From PALSA-188 sp963720075 (GTDB lineage Bacteria; Acidobacteriota; Terriglobia; Terriglobales; Acidobacteriaceae), in the NCBI GenBank assembly GCA_963720075.1, contig CAVREG010000012.1, forward strand, positions 1-64,000: a stretch of 64,000 bases of DNA. The letters run 5' to 3'. The position numbers and the translations under genes were made by a program. How positions within the stretch are numbered: the stretch's first letter is position 1; each line of letters starts with the position of its first letter. Below are positions 17,400-26,311 of the stretch, one piece after another. Under the pieces are notes generated by a model that was not told where the DNA came from, made no database searches, and worked only from the letters and a program-made list of their open reading frames with translations.

Positions 17400-18128
17400 T
17401 CACAGTCTTCTGTAAATTCCTGCTGGAATTGGGAACCTTCGATTACTCAGTACTGTCCCTAGTAGGCGGGCGTTGGCCGAGAAAAGCCTGTCTTTGACTT
17501 TCTTCGCTGCGATCCTTCGGGTGCAGTTGGCAGTCAATACCAGAACCACTCCGTCGCACAGATGGCCCAACAGCGCCGCGTCACTGCATTGCCCGGCGGA
17601 AGATGCCTGAAAAATCAGGTAGTCAAAATCGAGGCGAAGTTCATCTATGCGGCTGCGGAGCCAATCCGCCGAAAAGGCTCTCTCACTTCGCAGGAAAGTA
17701 TCGGATGGCACGAGCCAGAGTCTCTTTGAAAGCAAAAGAGCGGAATCCCGCAGACAATCAAACCTTTCACGTCCCTGAACTGGCGGCGGCGACTTGACGT
17801 CGAACACTTCCTCCAATTGGGGCGGCTGGCAGGTTGCCTCCACGATGCAAACGCTTCGCGACGTTTGAGCGGAGAGGGAATGCCCCACTTGCAGACAGAT
17901 TTCGCCGACGTTCGCATTTTGATCCACACTGCTAAAGACGACTTGCCGCGGTGTCTTTACTCCAGCCGGGAAAAAGACCTGGTTGACCAGAGAATGAATT
18001 TGCTCCTGTCCAAAACGCCGAACATTCCAAACTTGAAGATCACAAACGGTTTCTTCTTCTCGTGTGTCCGGTTCCACCCTAGAAACGTCATAGCCGAACA
18101 TTGTGTTCAGGACGCTCGCACTACTCAT
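17400..18128 (-). CDS. CpsD/CapB-type ATPase homologue lacking Walker motifs
   Basis: Position and architecture match the cytoplasmic bacterial tyrosine-kinase partner of Wzz. The fold is recognisable: QVVFSSVDQNANVGEICLQV lies where the family has a P-loop (GEGKT), SVCIVEATCQPPQLEEVF where it has VLLIDADLRRP, and FDYLIFQASSA where it has Walker B (YDxIIIDTPP). All three have lost the key Gly-Lys-Thr and Asp residues. The C-terminus has one Tyr, not a Tyr cluster. ATP binding and kinase activity are therefore unlikely; a structural or regulatory role is an inference. ATG at 18128 is preferred over the TTG at 18188 because GGGAG and TAGGA precede it. Confidence 0.75.
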   Translation of the reverse strand: MSSASVLNTMFGYDVSRVEPDTREEETVCDLQVWNVRRFGQEQIHSLVNQVFFPAGVKTPRQVVFSSVDQNANVGEICLQVGHSLSAQTSRSVCIVEATCQPPQLEEVFDVKSPPPVQGRERFDCLRDSALLLSKRLWLVPSDTFLRSERAFSADWLRSRIDELRLDFDYLIFQASSAGQCSDAALLGHLCDGVVLVLTANCTRRIAAKKVKDRLFSANARLLGTVLSNRRFPIPAGIYRRL

Positions 18129-18193
18129 GATTCCTAACTCCCATAGCGGAAATTCGTAGAGGCGTTCGGCAGATTCTTTAATGTCCAAGCCGT

Positions 18194-19684
18194 CTACGTT
18201 GAGCCGGTATCTCCAGGTAATGACGCAAGCACCGGCGAGCCCAGATAAGCCGTTACTTCTTCCGGAGTCCTAAATCCGGGCGCCAAATAGTCAGCGGCGA
18301 ATGCAAGCCCGGTGCTCGCCGTACCTCCCGCGAGCAGGCCAACGGCTCCAAACATCCATAGAGACCACATTGGCAAAGAGGGGATCCTAGGTTTCTGCGC
18401 GATCGCTACATTGAGAATGCCTCCCTGGTCGAGGGCGTCTCCGATCCTCGCTTCTTCCCTTTTATTTACGTAGAGGAGGTACTTATCCTCGGCTGATTTC
18501 AGAGCCTGAACGAGTTGCTCCTGCTCGATCGCCTGATCGCCCAGTTGCTGAGCGGATTCACGGTAATTCGCCACGACAGCCTCGGATGCATTCGCACGTG
18601 CTTCAAGTGCGCCGATTTCAACTCGTCCCTTCACTAACTCTGCCCGACTCCATTGGTTGTTAGGATCTGGCTGCGTCGTAATATCACGAACAGGAAACTT
18701 GTCTTCAGCGGCAATCGCAGCCTTCGTTTGCGCTATTTGTTTGTCAACTTCCTCGACTACGCGATAGGAAGGCTGAAACTTGGTGAGCAGGTCGGTTCGC
18801 TTCAATCCCAGCTCGAGCAGTTTTATTTTCAGTTCCCCGAGCAGCTGCGGATTATCGGAACTGCGAATTACCGTTGTGGTACGCTCTGGCAACACTTCTA
18901 GGCTGGCTTCGAGACCGCGAACTCGCTGCCGTGCCTCGGCCAGAGCAACAGCAGTTTCGCGATAGCTCGCGTCTGCGTCGCTCAATCTCTTTAATGCGAT
19001 GTCCCGCTCCAGAGATGCCGAAACAACTCCCTGTAATTGAGTGAAATCCATCAATTGGGATTCTGCCCGCTGGAGGCCAACGCGAGACTCAGCTACTTGC
19101 TGTTCAAAAAAAGTGAATTGACCAGAAGGCCGGCGTATCTGCTGGTGTTTTTCCATGTAAGCTGCGGCCAGACAATGTAGAACTGCAGCTGCGCGTTCGG
19201 GACTAGAGGAATCATAGGTAACGGTAATCACTGCGGATTTCTTTACTGCTTCCACGTCGAGTTGTTTGCCAAGGCGGCGTGTCGCGCGTGCCAGTCTCAC
19301 CTCATCAGTCCCAGCGAGATTCCAAGGCATTTTCCATCCGGAAAGCAGCCCTGAATTCGTTACCACCTCGCGGAGGATGTCCTGGTCTTGCATCAATTCA
19401 ACTTCAGAGTTCAGCTCTTCTTCAGTAATTTGGTCGTCTTCGATAAGAGGCGATTGCGTGGGAGTAGGAGTCAGAACGGGATCAAGCCGTCCTCGACGAA
19501 CCAACACCTTCATTTCCGCCTGATAGGAGGGCAAGAATATTCCCCAGAGAAAAATCACAAGGAAGATCAGCGCGAAGGAGATCAGCCACACTCTACGCTG
19601 ACGAAAAAAGATGGCGACGACATCCCGCAAGCTTGGAGAAGGTTCCCATGCGGGCCCGGGCATCACAATCAGGTCTTCGGCCAT
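18194..19684 (-). CDS. Wzz/GumC-type polysaccharide chain-length determinant
   Basis: Polysaccharide co-polymerase of the inner membrane that sets chain length and connects to the export channel. The N-terminal Wzz domain contains a transmembrane helix at about 34-54 (WLISFALIFLVIFLWGIFLP). A long periplasmic coiled-coil region (about 180-420) follows, then a second helix (MFGAVGLLAGGTASTGLAFA). The end, FRTPEEVTAYLGSPVLASLP, is where fused proteins continue into a kinase domain; here the ATPase homologue is the separate next gene, six bases away. AGGAA precedes the ATG. Confidence 0.9.
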   Translation of the reverse strand: MAEDLIVMPGPAWEPSPSLRDVVAIFFRQRRVWLISFALIFLVIFLWGIFLPSYQAEMKVLVRRGRLDPVLTPTPTQSPLIEDDQITEEELNSEVELMQDQDILREVVTNSGLLSGWKMPWNLAGTDEVRLARATRRLGKQLDVEAVKKSAVITVTYDSSSPERAAAVLHCLAAAYMEKHQQIRRPSGQFTFFEQQVAESRVGLQRAESQLMDFTQLQGVVSASLERDIALKRLSDADASYRETAVALAEARQRVRGLEASLEVLPERTTTVIRSSDNPQLLGELKIKLLELGLKRTDLLTKFQPSYRVVEEVDKQIAQTKAAIAAEDKFPVRDITTQPDPNNQWSRAELVKGRVEIGALEARANASEAVVANYRESAQQLGDQAIEQEQLVQALKSAEDKYLLYVNKREEARIGDALDQGGILNVAIAQKPRIPSLPMWSLWMFGAVGLLAGGTASTGLAFAADYLAPGFRTPEEVTAYLGSPVLASLPGDTGST

Positions 19685-19781
19685 AAGTTATTCCTGGAAA
19701 TAGTTGTTGTTATGCCGTTCGATCCGCAATCTTTTCAATTTCGTTCCCGCCAGCTTCGAAATGCGTGTTCCAAGCGGAAAC

Positions 19782-20555
19782 CTAAAATTTTGCCGGCGCT
19801 GAATAAAGACTCATGTCCGACGTCGGCAAGAATCTTTTTATTTTGGAAATAGTGTTTTGTGGCACGAAGACAAAATCTCCCGGCATCACCCGAATGTCTT
19901 CTCCCAAGTTCCTGGATTTGAGCATGGACTTTAGGTTCAGCAGATGTGACTCAACTATTTCAGGGGTAACCCGCCGGAAGAGTACAACTTGGGAATGCTT
20001 TGATCTATCAGTGAAGCCGCCGGCAAGTGCGACTGCCTCCGTCAGAGTGATGTCTGACCGCAGATCGTATTTTCCCGGCCGGCCAACCTCTCCTCCGGCA
20101 ATGAAATACGGGCGCTCAAAGTCTCTCAGAAAAATGTTGATTTCCGGATCATGGAGCACCGATAGATAAGCGTCGCGGACTGCCTTGGACAACTCAGGGA
20201 GCTTCATTCCCTCGACATATATTTCGTCCAGTCCCTTCAATGCTATGAAGCCGTCCGGTTGGACGCTCACTACCTGATCGAATTCCGGCTCGAAGGCAAA
20301 CTTGATGTCCAGCACGTCACTCTTGTGCAACCGGTAAAGCGGATGGCGTTCCCCCGTCAGGGCTGGACTCCATGAGTCTGGACTCCCGAGGCCATCCGCC
20401 GCACCGGATTTTGTGGTCTGTACCGGCCCAGAATTCGTATCAGCCGATGCCGGCTGCGGATCCTGGGCGGCGGCCACTGCCAAAGCCTGCGTTAGCAGTA
20501 CGCAGGTAAGAGTGAGAATTAAACTTTGAAGCGCGAAGTTGAGTTTCGTTTTCAC
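19782..20555 (-). CDS. Wza-type polysaccharide export protein
   Basis: Outer-membrane/periplasmic channel component for polysaccharide export. A signal peptide occupies residues 1-30. The Poly_export domain (PF02563) begins at YRLHKSDVLDIKF and continues with VSVQPDGFIALKGLDEIYVEG; the SLBB region follows with YFIAGGEVGRPGKYDLRSDI and TLTEAVALAGGFTDRS. It ends with MPGDFVFVPQ. The start is GTG at 20555 with a weak ribosome binding site. It is the first gene of the minus-strand exopolysaccharide operon; no flippase (Wzx) gene is present in the window. Confidence 0.9.
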   Translation of the reverse strand: MKTKLNFALQSLILTLTCVLLTQALAVAAAQDPQPASADTNSGPVQTTKSGAADGLGSPDSWSPALTGERHPLYRLHKSDVLDIKFAFEPEFDQVVSVQPDGFIALKGLDEIYVEGMKLPELSKAVRDAYLSVLHDPEINIFLRDFERPYFIAGGEVGRPGKYDLRSDITLTEAVALAGGFTDRSKHSQVVLFRRVTPEIVESHLLNLKSMLKSRNLGEDIRVMPGDFVFVPQNTISKIKRFLPTSDMSLYSAPAKF

Positions 20556-21030
20556 TTCAGGTCTTCACTTAAGATCATCGCCGCTGGGCCGCTGGCCAAT
20601 TGCGATAGCTGCAATCTATCTGGCTGCGAATTTGCGGACAAGACATGGGAAGTTCTGTCCACAAAGGTGGATGATCTTGATAAAGAATTGATCGCGCAGG
20701 CACTGCGCTGAATACTGTGGGTGAAGACTGGCGAGAAGCATTTCCACACACTTTTTTTGAACAACAATGAAAATGAGAAATCCGGGTAAAGTCTATCTAC
20801 TTTTGTAGGGGATCCAAGAGTGGACTTGCGATTACTTAGTGAGAGAAGTACGCCAAATCGGCTTGTTCCGCGATTTCGCGATTTTCCCTGAAAACCAGAC
20901 AAGGCTTTTCCAGCCTGAGCTTGTATTGACCGATCTTGCGACCAAGTTTTCCACTCCGTGGAGCGCAATTGAGGCGTTGCTATATCACAGAATCCAACCC
21001 CGGGCGCCTATACGATTACTACTCAATTGC

Positions 21031-21771
21031 ATGAGCATGAGAGCAGATTTGCCCCGGCATCAATCGGAAATTATCGGCGTGCTGGTCGCCGATTCCAATC
21101 AAATGCAATCCCAACTGCTGGTAAATGCGCTGCGTCGCCGGCGGGAATTCGCGGTGACATCCTGCCCGATGAACATGGACGCAGTTCTCGATACTGTTGC
21201 CTCGGCGCAAGTGCAAGTTGCCATCTTGAATTTGGACCATCCGAGAGATAGTCTGCCCGATATGGCACCCGTCCGCCGGCTTCAAGTCGCACATCCCCAA
21301 ATCGCCAAAATTCTTTTGCTTGAGCAGTGCAACCGCGAAATTGTAGTCAGCGCATTCCGATCCGGCGCGAAGGGCATTTTCTGCTTTTCCGACTATCCGT
21401 TTCGTTTGCTCTGTAAGTGCATTCGCTGCGTTCACAATGGGCAAATATGGGCCAATACCGAACAGTTGCAGCAGCTCGTCCAGGAAGTAACGCAAGTTCC
21501 ATCTCTGCGAACTGTGAACGCCCTGGGACTGAAGCTGCTTACTCCGCGAGAAGAACAAGTCGTGGCGCTTGTGGCGGACGGGCTCAGCAACCGCGAGGCT
21601 GCCCGTGAACTCGGCCTTAGCGAGAACACAGTGAAGAAATATCTTTTCCACATCTTTGACAAGTTAGGGATTTCAAGCCGGGTCGAGCTTGTGCTCTTCG
21701 CCGTCAGTCATGGCGAACCGAGGGAGGCGGAATGGGTTGCGGGCCTACAGCAGAATGCTCTGCGGATCTAA
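21031..21771 (+). CDS. LuxR/NarL-family regulator with atypical receiver
   Basis: DNA-binding regulator, divergent from the exopolysaccharide operon with ~480 bases between the coding regions. The receiver-like domain (about 12-130) starts EIIGVLVADSNQMQSQ, but the expected phospho-acceptor Asp is Asn (N67 in VAILNLDHP). The C-terminal LuxR HTH is normal: LTPREEQVVALVADGLSNRE, LSENTVKKYLFHIFDKLG. An open frame extends to a GTG at 20839 but the added 64 residues are not family-like; ATG 21031 or 21037 is likely. Control of the adjacent polysaccharide genes is an inference from position. Confidence 0.83.
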   Translation: MSMRADLPRHQSEIIGVLVADSNQMQSQLLVNALRRRREFAVTSCPMNMDAVLDTVASAQVQVAILNLDHPRDSLPDMAPVRRLQVAHPQIAKILLLEQCNREIVVSAFRSGAKGIFCFSDYPFRLLCKCIRCVHNGQIWANTEQLQQLVQEVTQVPSLRTVNALGLKLLTPREEQVVALVADGLSNREAARELGLSENTVKKYLFHIFDKLGISSRVELVLFAVSHGEPREAEWVAGLQQNALRI

Positions 21772-21884
21772 GAATGAAGAGGGACGATCAGCAACCCTTT
21801 ATTTCAAGTCCAAACCCCGCAGCCACACGGGTAGAATAGTGATAGCAGTTGACGCGAAAATTATTGGGTGAAAGGTACGCAACT

Positions 21885-22190
21885 ATGCGAGAAGGAAAAT
21901 ACGAGCCATCGGATTCAGGAGGCCAGAGCAGCCATATCGGCACAGCAATCACCTTCTTATTAATTGGGCTGGGAGCAGGCGCTGCGCTAGGATTCCTTTA
22001 CGCTCCAAAAGCTGGAAAGCAAGCCCGCAAGGAATTGCGGCGCCAGTTTGAGTCAGCCAGAGGAACCTTGGATGATTGGACGGGCGATGCTAAAGACCTC
22101 GCCGAACAAGCTCTGGAGCGTGGAGTCGAGCTTGCCGAGGAATTTCGGGAAAAAGTAGGGCCGCTGCTGGACCACATCCGGCGCGGCTGA
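21885..22190 (+). CDS. YtxH-domain small membrane protein
   Basis: A 101-aa protein with one transmembrane helix (AITFLLIGLGAGAALGFLYA) followed by PKAGKQARKELR and an amphipathic helical tail, the pattern of the YtxH/gas-vesicle-like family often called general stress proteins. ATG at 21885 is preferred over upstream TTG/ACG-type starts because GGTGAAAGG lies nine bases before it. It ends before a convergent gene with a hairpin between them. Confidence 0.85.
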   Translation: MREGKYEPSDSGGQSSHIGTAITFLLIGLGAGAALGFLYAPKAGKQARKELRRQFESARGTLDDWTGDAKDLAEQALERGVELAEEFREKVGPLLDHIRRG

Positions 22191-22212
22191 TTTCACTCGA
22201 TGTTGGGAGGAC

Positions 22213-22243
22213 GTCAAGAGAGTTTGTTCGTAAACGTCTTGAC
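22213..22243 (+). terminator. Hairpin between convergent genes
   Basis: GTCAAGA (22213-22219) pairs with TCTTGAC (22237-22243), and inside it GTTT (22222-22225) pairs with AAAC (22232-22235). It lies between the ends of the YtxH gene and the convergent zinc-ribbon gene and may terminate both. Confidence 0.45.
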
Positions 22244-22273
22244 TGCTCCGCACTCGAAAGCGGCGTACACGAT

Positions 22274-22930
22274 CTACGGGATGATAATTCTTCCGCCCGC
22301 TTCCGCCGGTGAAGCGATAGCCGACTGCTTCTCTGGAAACTGAGCGAACAGAGAGTCTAAGAACGCTCGTGACTTCGGGCGTCCCGACGTCCGGCTGTGA
22401 GCGACACGAACAAGAAAAACCAGTCCACGCAGTACCTCGGAATCGCGAAGGCGTGAGTATCCGGCATGCTTTTCTTCCGCTTCCCGATATTCTTTGATCA
22501 TGTTTTGAATTTCAAATGTAACCGCGTGCTGCCCCATTCCGGCTGTAGGAGCCTCATAGTGAAGGCCGGAACTAACCAGCGTCTCATAGGTCCTCGCCAC
22601 CGCGGCGAGCGACGCGATTAAATCCATATCCACGAGGCCGCGATCAGAGCGTGCGCTCTTTACCAGGGCGTAATTGAGTCCCAATAACAGGTGTTCGTGC
22701 TGATAAAGGAACTGCTCACCTATTTCGATTTGCGGGAAGAGATCCGCCTGGTCCAAATCCTGTAATGAACGCGGGCGTTCGTGCTGACGCGCCTGCTGCA
22801 AATAGACGCACTCGCTGGGACAATCTAGCGTGACCTCCCGATTTTCGCCGCAGCATTGCGGACAAATGCGGCCATGCACGGCCGGGCAAAATCGCTTTTC
22901 TTTGCGCTTTTCGCAGATGGCACAACTCAA
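22274..22930 (-). CDS. Hypothetical protein with N-terminal Cys-rich zinc-binding region
   Basis: The first 41 residues carry C3, C6, C15, H19, C23, C26, C27, C37 and C41, enough for two zinc sites of a treble-clef or ribbon type. A Cys-free helical domain of ~150 residues follows. I do not recognise the family; the layout suggests a small adaptor or nucleic-acid-associated protein but nothing proves it. The gene is convergent with the YtxH gene and divergent from the HU gene. Confidence 0.7.
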   Translation of the reverse strand: MSCAICEKRKEKRFCPAVHGRICPQCCGENREVTLDCPSECVYLQQARQHERPRSLQDLDQADLFPQIEIGEQFLYQHEHLLLGLNYALVKSARSDRGLVDMDLIASLAAVARTYETLVSSGLHYEAPTAGMGQHAVTFEIQNMIKEYREAEEKHAGYSRLRDSEVLRGLVFLVRVAHSRTSGRPKSRAFLDSLFAQFPEKQSAIASPAEAGGRIIIP

Positions 22931-23185
22931 GATGTTGGTCCTCGGACAGCATTATGACATGGCTAGTCGCTACCTCCTTGCTCCCCGAACCGCTTGCCCG
23001 GACGCCCCAAACTGCCGTAAATCATGGGTTTTTGATACTAACCCTGTGGATAACAGCGGTTTTTGTGGTCTTTTCTGGTTCCGAGATGAAAAAACCGCAT
23101 GGAATATGGCTAAAAACACTTCTTTTCCACAACAACTGGGTATAAGATGCAGCCTCGCTCGAAAATTAAATTCATGGGAGGATTC

Positions 23186-23482
23186 ATGGCTTCAGGCATG
23201 ACCAAGACTCAACTCGTTCGGCATCTCGCCGAGTCGCTCGAAACTAACAACAAGGCAGCCGCAGCTTTTCTCGAAACGCTAGCTGACACAGCCATCAAAG
23301 AGACAAAGAAAAACGGCATATTCGTCGTGCCTGGCATCGGACGTCTGGTGAAGGCACACCGCAAAGCTCGCGTTGGACGCAATCCGCAGACCGGCGAGGC
23401 CATTCAGATCAAAGCCAAGACCGTGGTGAAGTTCCGCGTAGCCAAGGCCGCGAAGGATGCAATCGCCCCAAAGAAAGCATAG
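23186..23482 (+). CDS. HU-family DNA-binding protein
   Basis: Histone-like nucleoid protein (98 aa). The HU fold is clear: KTQLVRHLAESLETNNKAAA, the GIFVVPGIGRLVKAHRKAR strand region (the usual FxxxGxGxF position has lost the aromatic), RNPQTGEAIQIKAKTVVKF and a lysine-rich end (APKKA). GGGAGGA at 23176-23182 supports ATG 23186 over the ATG at 23147. A strong terminator hairpin follows 20 bases after the stop, so the gene is probably monocistronic. Confidence 0.92.
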   Translation: MASGMTKTQLVRHLAESLETNNKAAAAFLETLADTAIKETKKNGIFVVPGIGRLVKAHRKARVGRNPQTGEAIQIKAKTVVKFRVAKAAKDAIAPKKA

Positions 23483-23501
23483 TCTTTTTGCGAGTATAAA
23501 G

Positions 23502-23525
23502 AAGGCCGGCCTGAGAGCCGGCCTT
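23502..23525 (+). terminator. Terminator hairpin after the HU gene
   Basis: AAGGCCGGC (23502-23510), loop CTGAGA, GCCGGCCTT (23517-23525): a perfect 9-bp GC-rich stem. It lies between the HU gene and the convergent DUF971 gene. Only a weak T-rich stretch follows on the plus strand, so it may act in both directions. Confidence 0.75.
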
Positions 23526-23561
23526 TGTACAGCATTTAGTTTTTGAAGCTCGTGGCTAAGT

Positions 23562-23933
23562 TCATCCTGCCTTGATCGCGCCAGCCGCTTTACATTCCCC
23601 GCACGGACAAACGTCCCGCAAGAAACGCCAGGAATAGATTCCAAGTTCGTGCCCATCGTTCCAATGAAATTTAATTGCGTATTTGCCGACCGCGTCGGCC
23701 GTCAGCGGCTTCGCCACTGCCTTGAACATTGGCAAAGCGGCGGTTGACTTTGGAGTCTCTCCAAAGTCGCGCCCCGATTTTTTTCGGTCCTCATCACACA
23801 TGGCGCACGGGCAGGCGTCCCGCAGGAATGGAAAAGAATAATGAGATTTGTGAGCATCGGTCCACTCGATGTCCACACCGGTGCCCGCAGTCAGATTCAC
23901 TTTCACTGATTTCGGATCTGTTGAAGCGGGCAT
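23562..23933 (-). CDS. DUF971 (gamma-butyrobetaine hydroxylase-like N-terminal) domain protein
   Basis: Small protein built of two similar halves, each with a W/Y-x-F-L-R-D-x-C-P-C motif: YSFPFLRDACPCAMC and YSWRFLRDVCPCGEC. This is the DUF971/GBBH-like N-terminal fold, which in other proteins precedes a 2-oxoglutarate dioxygenase or an Mrp/ApbC ATPase. The four Cys near each motif suggest metal binding. No catalytic domain is attached. ATG 23933 is chosen over GTG 23939. Confidence 0.82.
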   Translation of the reverse strand: MPASTDPKSVKVNLTAGTGVDIEWTDAHKSHYSFPFLRDACPCAMCDEDRKKSGRDFGETPKSTAALPMFKAVAKPLTADAVGKYAIKFHWNDGHELGIYSWRFLRDVCPCGECKAAGAIKAG

Positions 23934-24100
23934 CAGCACCTAGTATCGCACGAAGAATTTGGCAGGGCGTGTTGGAAGGAAAGCTCTTTTCGATAGGTAT
24001 GGAAGACTGCCAAGCCGATACTCGCCTGTGGTGGTACTATCTTGCGGTAAATGTACCTTTCCCGATTCAACATCTTACGGAAGATAGCAGAGCGCGGAAG

Positions 24101-24631
24101 ATGAAAATCACGCCTTCCGCAATTGTCGGATTGGTGTTAGTTGTCATCGTGCTGGTTCTTGTTCTTCGTGTTTGGGGCAAGGGTGGAATCCTCCCGCGGC
24201 ACGAATTTGCATACGGCGCGGCACTTAGGAATTGCGCTGCAATCCCACAACAGATTGATCAATTTCTTTCGTTGGAGGGTATGGACCCTAATCAAATCCA
24301 GATTGAAACCTTTGTCGGTAATCGGAGCGAAAAGAATCTCGCGCCCTTGATAGCATACATTTCGTCTCAAAAGGATCACGATTTCGGGCCATTGATAGAC
24401 GCTTTGAAGAACGCCGACCGATTGTCGAATCAAAAGGAAAAAGCAATTCAACTCGCGAGAGCGCTTGTTCCATACAAAGATTTGCTTAGGAACGAATCAG
24501 AACAAGACACAATTATCGTTTTCATTTATTACGGGTTGAAACAGCCCTCAAACCTATCTCAAGCGGAGAGGTTGAAGGTCGGTAACCTAGTCAGACAATT
24601 TGATACCCGCCAAGGAGTCAGTCAAATTTGA
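24101..24631 (+). CDS. Hypothetical single-pass membrane protein
   Basis: A 176-aa protein with an N-terminal hydrophobic helix (residues 6-23, AIVGLVLVVIVLVLVLRV) and a charged helical remainder, probably anchored in the inner membrane. Not recognised. ATG at 24101 follows GGAAG; the frame stays open to 23729 but that part lies antisense to the DUF971 gene and is not credible as coding. Codon use seems slightly AT-richer than the neighbours. Confidence 0.6.
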   Translation: MKITPSAIVGLVLVVIVLVLVLRVWGKGGILPRHEFAYGAALRNCAAIPQQIDQFLSLEGMDPNQIQIETFVGNRSEKNLAPLIAYISSQKDHDFGPLIDALKNADRLSNQKEKAIQLARALVPYKDLLRNESEQDTIIVFIYYGLKQPSNLSQAERLKVGNLVRQFDTRQGVSQI

Positions 24632-24857
24632 TTCCGGAGAATGTCCGCGAAATTATCTGGTGGGCAACATAAACATTTATCCGCTCGCGCTTGAGAATAC
24701 TTCTTGGCACAGCACTGTGGAGTTTTCCTCTTCAAAAGACGCGCCCGTATTGGAAATTAGGTTCATGGGCCTAAGGGGAATATTTAGGTACTTGATAGAC
24801 GAAATGACGCGAAAGAGCGGGGATTCATTCCTGCATCTGGATGGCGAATCAATATAG
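24600..24857 (+). CDS. Hypothetical small protein
   Basis: The 85-codon frame overlaps the preceding gene by 32 bases and reads like a beta-rich protein (NINIYPLALENTSW, STVEFSSSKDAPVLEIRFMG). No family is recognised. It has only a TTG start and no placed ribosome binding site, so it may instead be the continuation of the preceding gene after a frameshift. Coding status is uncertain. Confidence 0.4.
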   Translation: MIPAKESVKFDSGECPRNYLVGNINIYPLALENTSWHSTVEFSSSKDAPVLEIRFMGLRGIFRYLIDEMTRKSGDSFLHLDGESI

Positions 24858-25008
24858 TTCATCGGCAACAGAGCCTTTCCCAACCGTGGAAATGCGGTGG
24901 GTAAACATGGCCGACCTCCGTGAACTGGCCCTCGACGCTGGAGCAAAATTGGTGCAATTACGGCTGACCTGCGGTTCAACAGCAGACGCGAGCGAACTAC
25001 CATCCCTT

Positions 25009-26136
25009 GTGAGCAGGGTACGCCGTCCGCATCTTCTTGGTCTGACTCTTCTTTTGTGCCTTGTATCGTCGGCACATGCTTACGGGCAAACCGCTTCGTC
25101 TGAAGCAGCCCCTCGCGCACCTCTCCGAATCGGCATTGTCGGACTCGTGCACGGCCACGTGGACGGCTTTTTCCGCGAGGCTCTGCACAACCCAGAAATC
25201 CAGCTCGTCGGAATCGCCGAGCCTGATCAAAAACTTTCCATCCAGTATGCAACCCAGTACGGGATTGATCACCACCTGCTGTTTGCGAATCTCGAAGAAA
25301 TGCTGCAAAAAGTTCACCCGCAAGCTGTGCTCGTGTACACCACGACGTATGACCATCGCCGCGTCGTAGAGACCTGCGCCCGTTACGGTGTGCATGTGAT
25401 GATGGAAAAGCCGCTGGCAGTGAGTCTCGACGATGCCCGCGCCATCCAACGATCCGCACAGCAGGGGAAAATTCATGTGTTGGTGAACTACGAGACAACC
25501 TGGTATCCCAGCAATCGCGCCGCGTACGACTTGGTACAGCAAAAAGCAATCGGCGGTATCCGCAAGATTGTTGTACACGACGGCCATCAGGGCCCCAAAG
25601 AGATCGGTGTTGGCCCTGAATTTCTCGCCTGGCTCACCGATCCCAAACTCGATGGCGGGGGCGCACTGTTTGATTTTGGCTGCTATGGCGCCGACCTTGT
25701 GACTCGGTTGATGGATGGCCGCCGTCCCAACTCGGTAACTGCGGTTACCCAGCATCTCAAACCGGAGATTTATCCGCGAGTGGATGACGAGGCGACGATA
25801 ATCCTGACGTATCCTCGGGCACAGGCGATTATTCAGGCGTCGTGGAATTGGCCATTCGGCCGCAAAGATATGGAGATTTACGGCCAGACCGGGTATGCAA
25901 TTACTGTCGGCAGCGACGGCATTCGAGAGAGACTCGCGAAAGAACAGGAGAAGCAAATCCAAGCCCAGCCGCTCCCGGTTCCTTACAATAATTCGCTAGC
26001 GTACTTCCGGGCGGTTATTGATGGCGAAATAAAATCTGAAGGACTCTCATCGCTCGAAACGAACGTTACGGTCACGGAGATTCTGGACGCCGCCCGCCGC
26101 TCCGCTGCCGAGGGGAAAACGATTCGACTGCATTAG
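25009..26136 (+). CDS. Gfo/Idh/MocA-family oxidoreductase with signal peptide
   Basis: NAD(P)-dependent oxidoreductase of the Gfo/Idh/MocA family. A Rossmann domain with LRIGIVGLVHGHVDGFF (the glycine motif here reads GLVHGH), followed by VGIAEPD and VYTTTYDHRRVVETCARYGV; EKPLA carries the catalytic-region Lys; the C-terminal half has the beta-sheet domain with GGGALFDFGCYG. GTG 25009 gives a good signal peptide (HLLGLTLLLCLVSSAHAYGQ) and is preferred; the frame is open to 24841 but the extra residues are not family-like. Export of this family is usually by Tat, yet no twin-Arg consensus beyond RR-PH is seen. Substrate unknown. Confidence 0.82.
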   Translation: MSRVRRPHLLGLTLLLCLVSSAHAYGQTASSEAAPRAPLRIGIVGLVHGHVDGFFREALHNPEIQLVGIAEPDQKLSIQYATQYGIDHHLLFANLEEMLQKVHPQAVLVYTTTYDHRRVVETCARYGVHVMMEKPLAVSLDDARAIQRSAQQGKIHVLVNYETTWYPSNRAAYDLVQQKAIGGIRKIVVHDGHQGPKEIGVGPEFLAWLTDPKLDGGGALFDFGCYGADLVTRLMDGRRPNSVTAVTQHLKPEIYPRVDDEATIILTYPRAQAIIQASWNWPFGRKDMEIYGQTGYAITVGSDGIRERLAKEQEKQIQAQPLPVPYNNSLAYFRAVIDGEIKSEGLSSLETNVTVTEILDAARRSAAEGKTIRLH

Positions 26137-26311
26137 TCACGCGACTCGCGTAGGCCCAAACGTCCCTTCGACTGCGCTCAGGGCAGGCTCTTGTTCTGGG
26201 CGGGTGAGCGCATCGCTCCCCTGCGGCGGAACTGCGCGGGCCTCGATGGATGGCGGAAATCAACGAACTCCGCTAAAATAGAAACTCAATCAAACCTACC
26301 GGGGAGCAGTC

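Noticed and set aside
18194..20555. Complete Wzx/Wzy pathway
   Set aside because: Export, chain-length, polymerase and transferase genes are present but no flippase gene was found in the window, so completeness cannot be claimed.
23729..24100. N-terminal extension of the membrane-protein gene at 24101
   Set aside because: It runs antisense through the DUF971 gene. The hydrophobic helix and a GGAAG site support the start at 24101.
24677..25962. Two long minus-strand frames (290 and 321 codons)
   Set aside because: They lie antisense to the Gfo/Idh/MocA gene, whose plus-strand product has clear family motifs. The antisense translations are Arg/Cys/His-rich and match no family.
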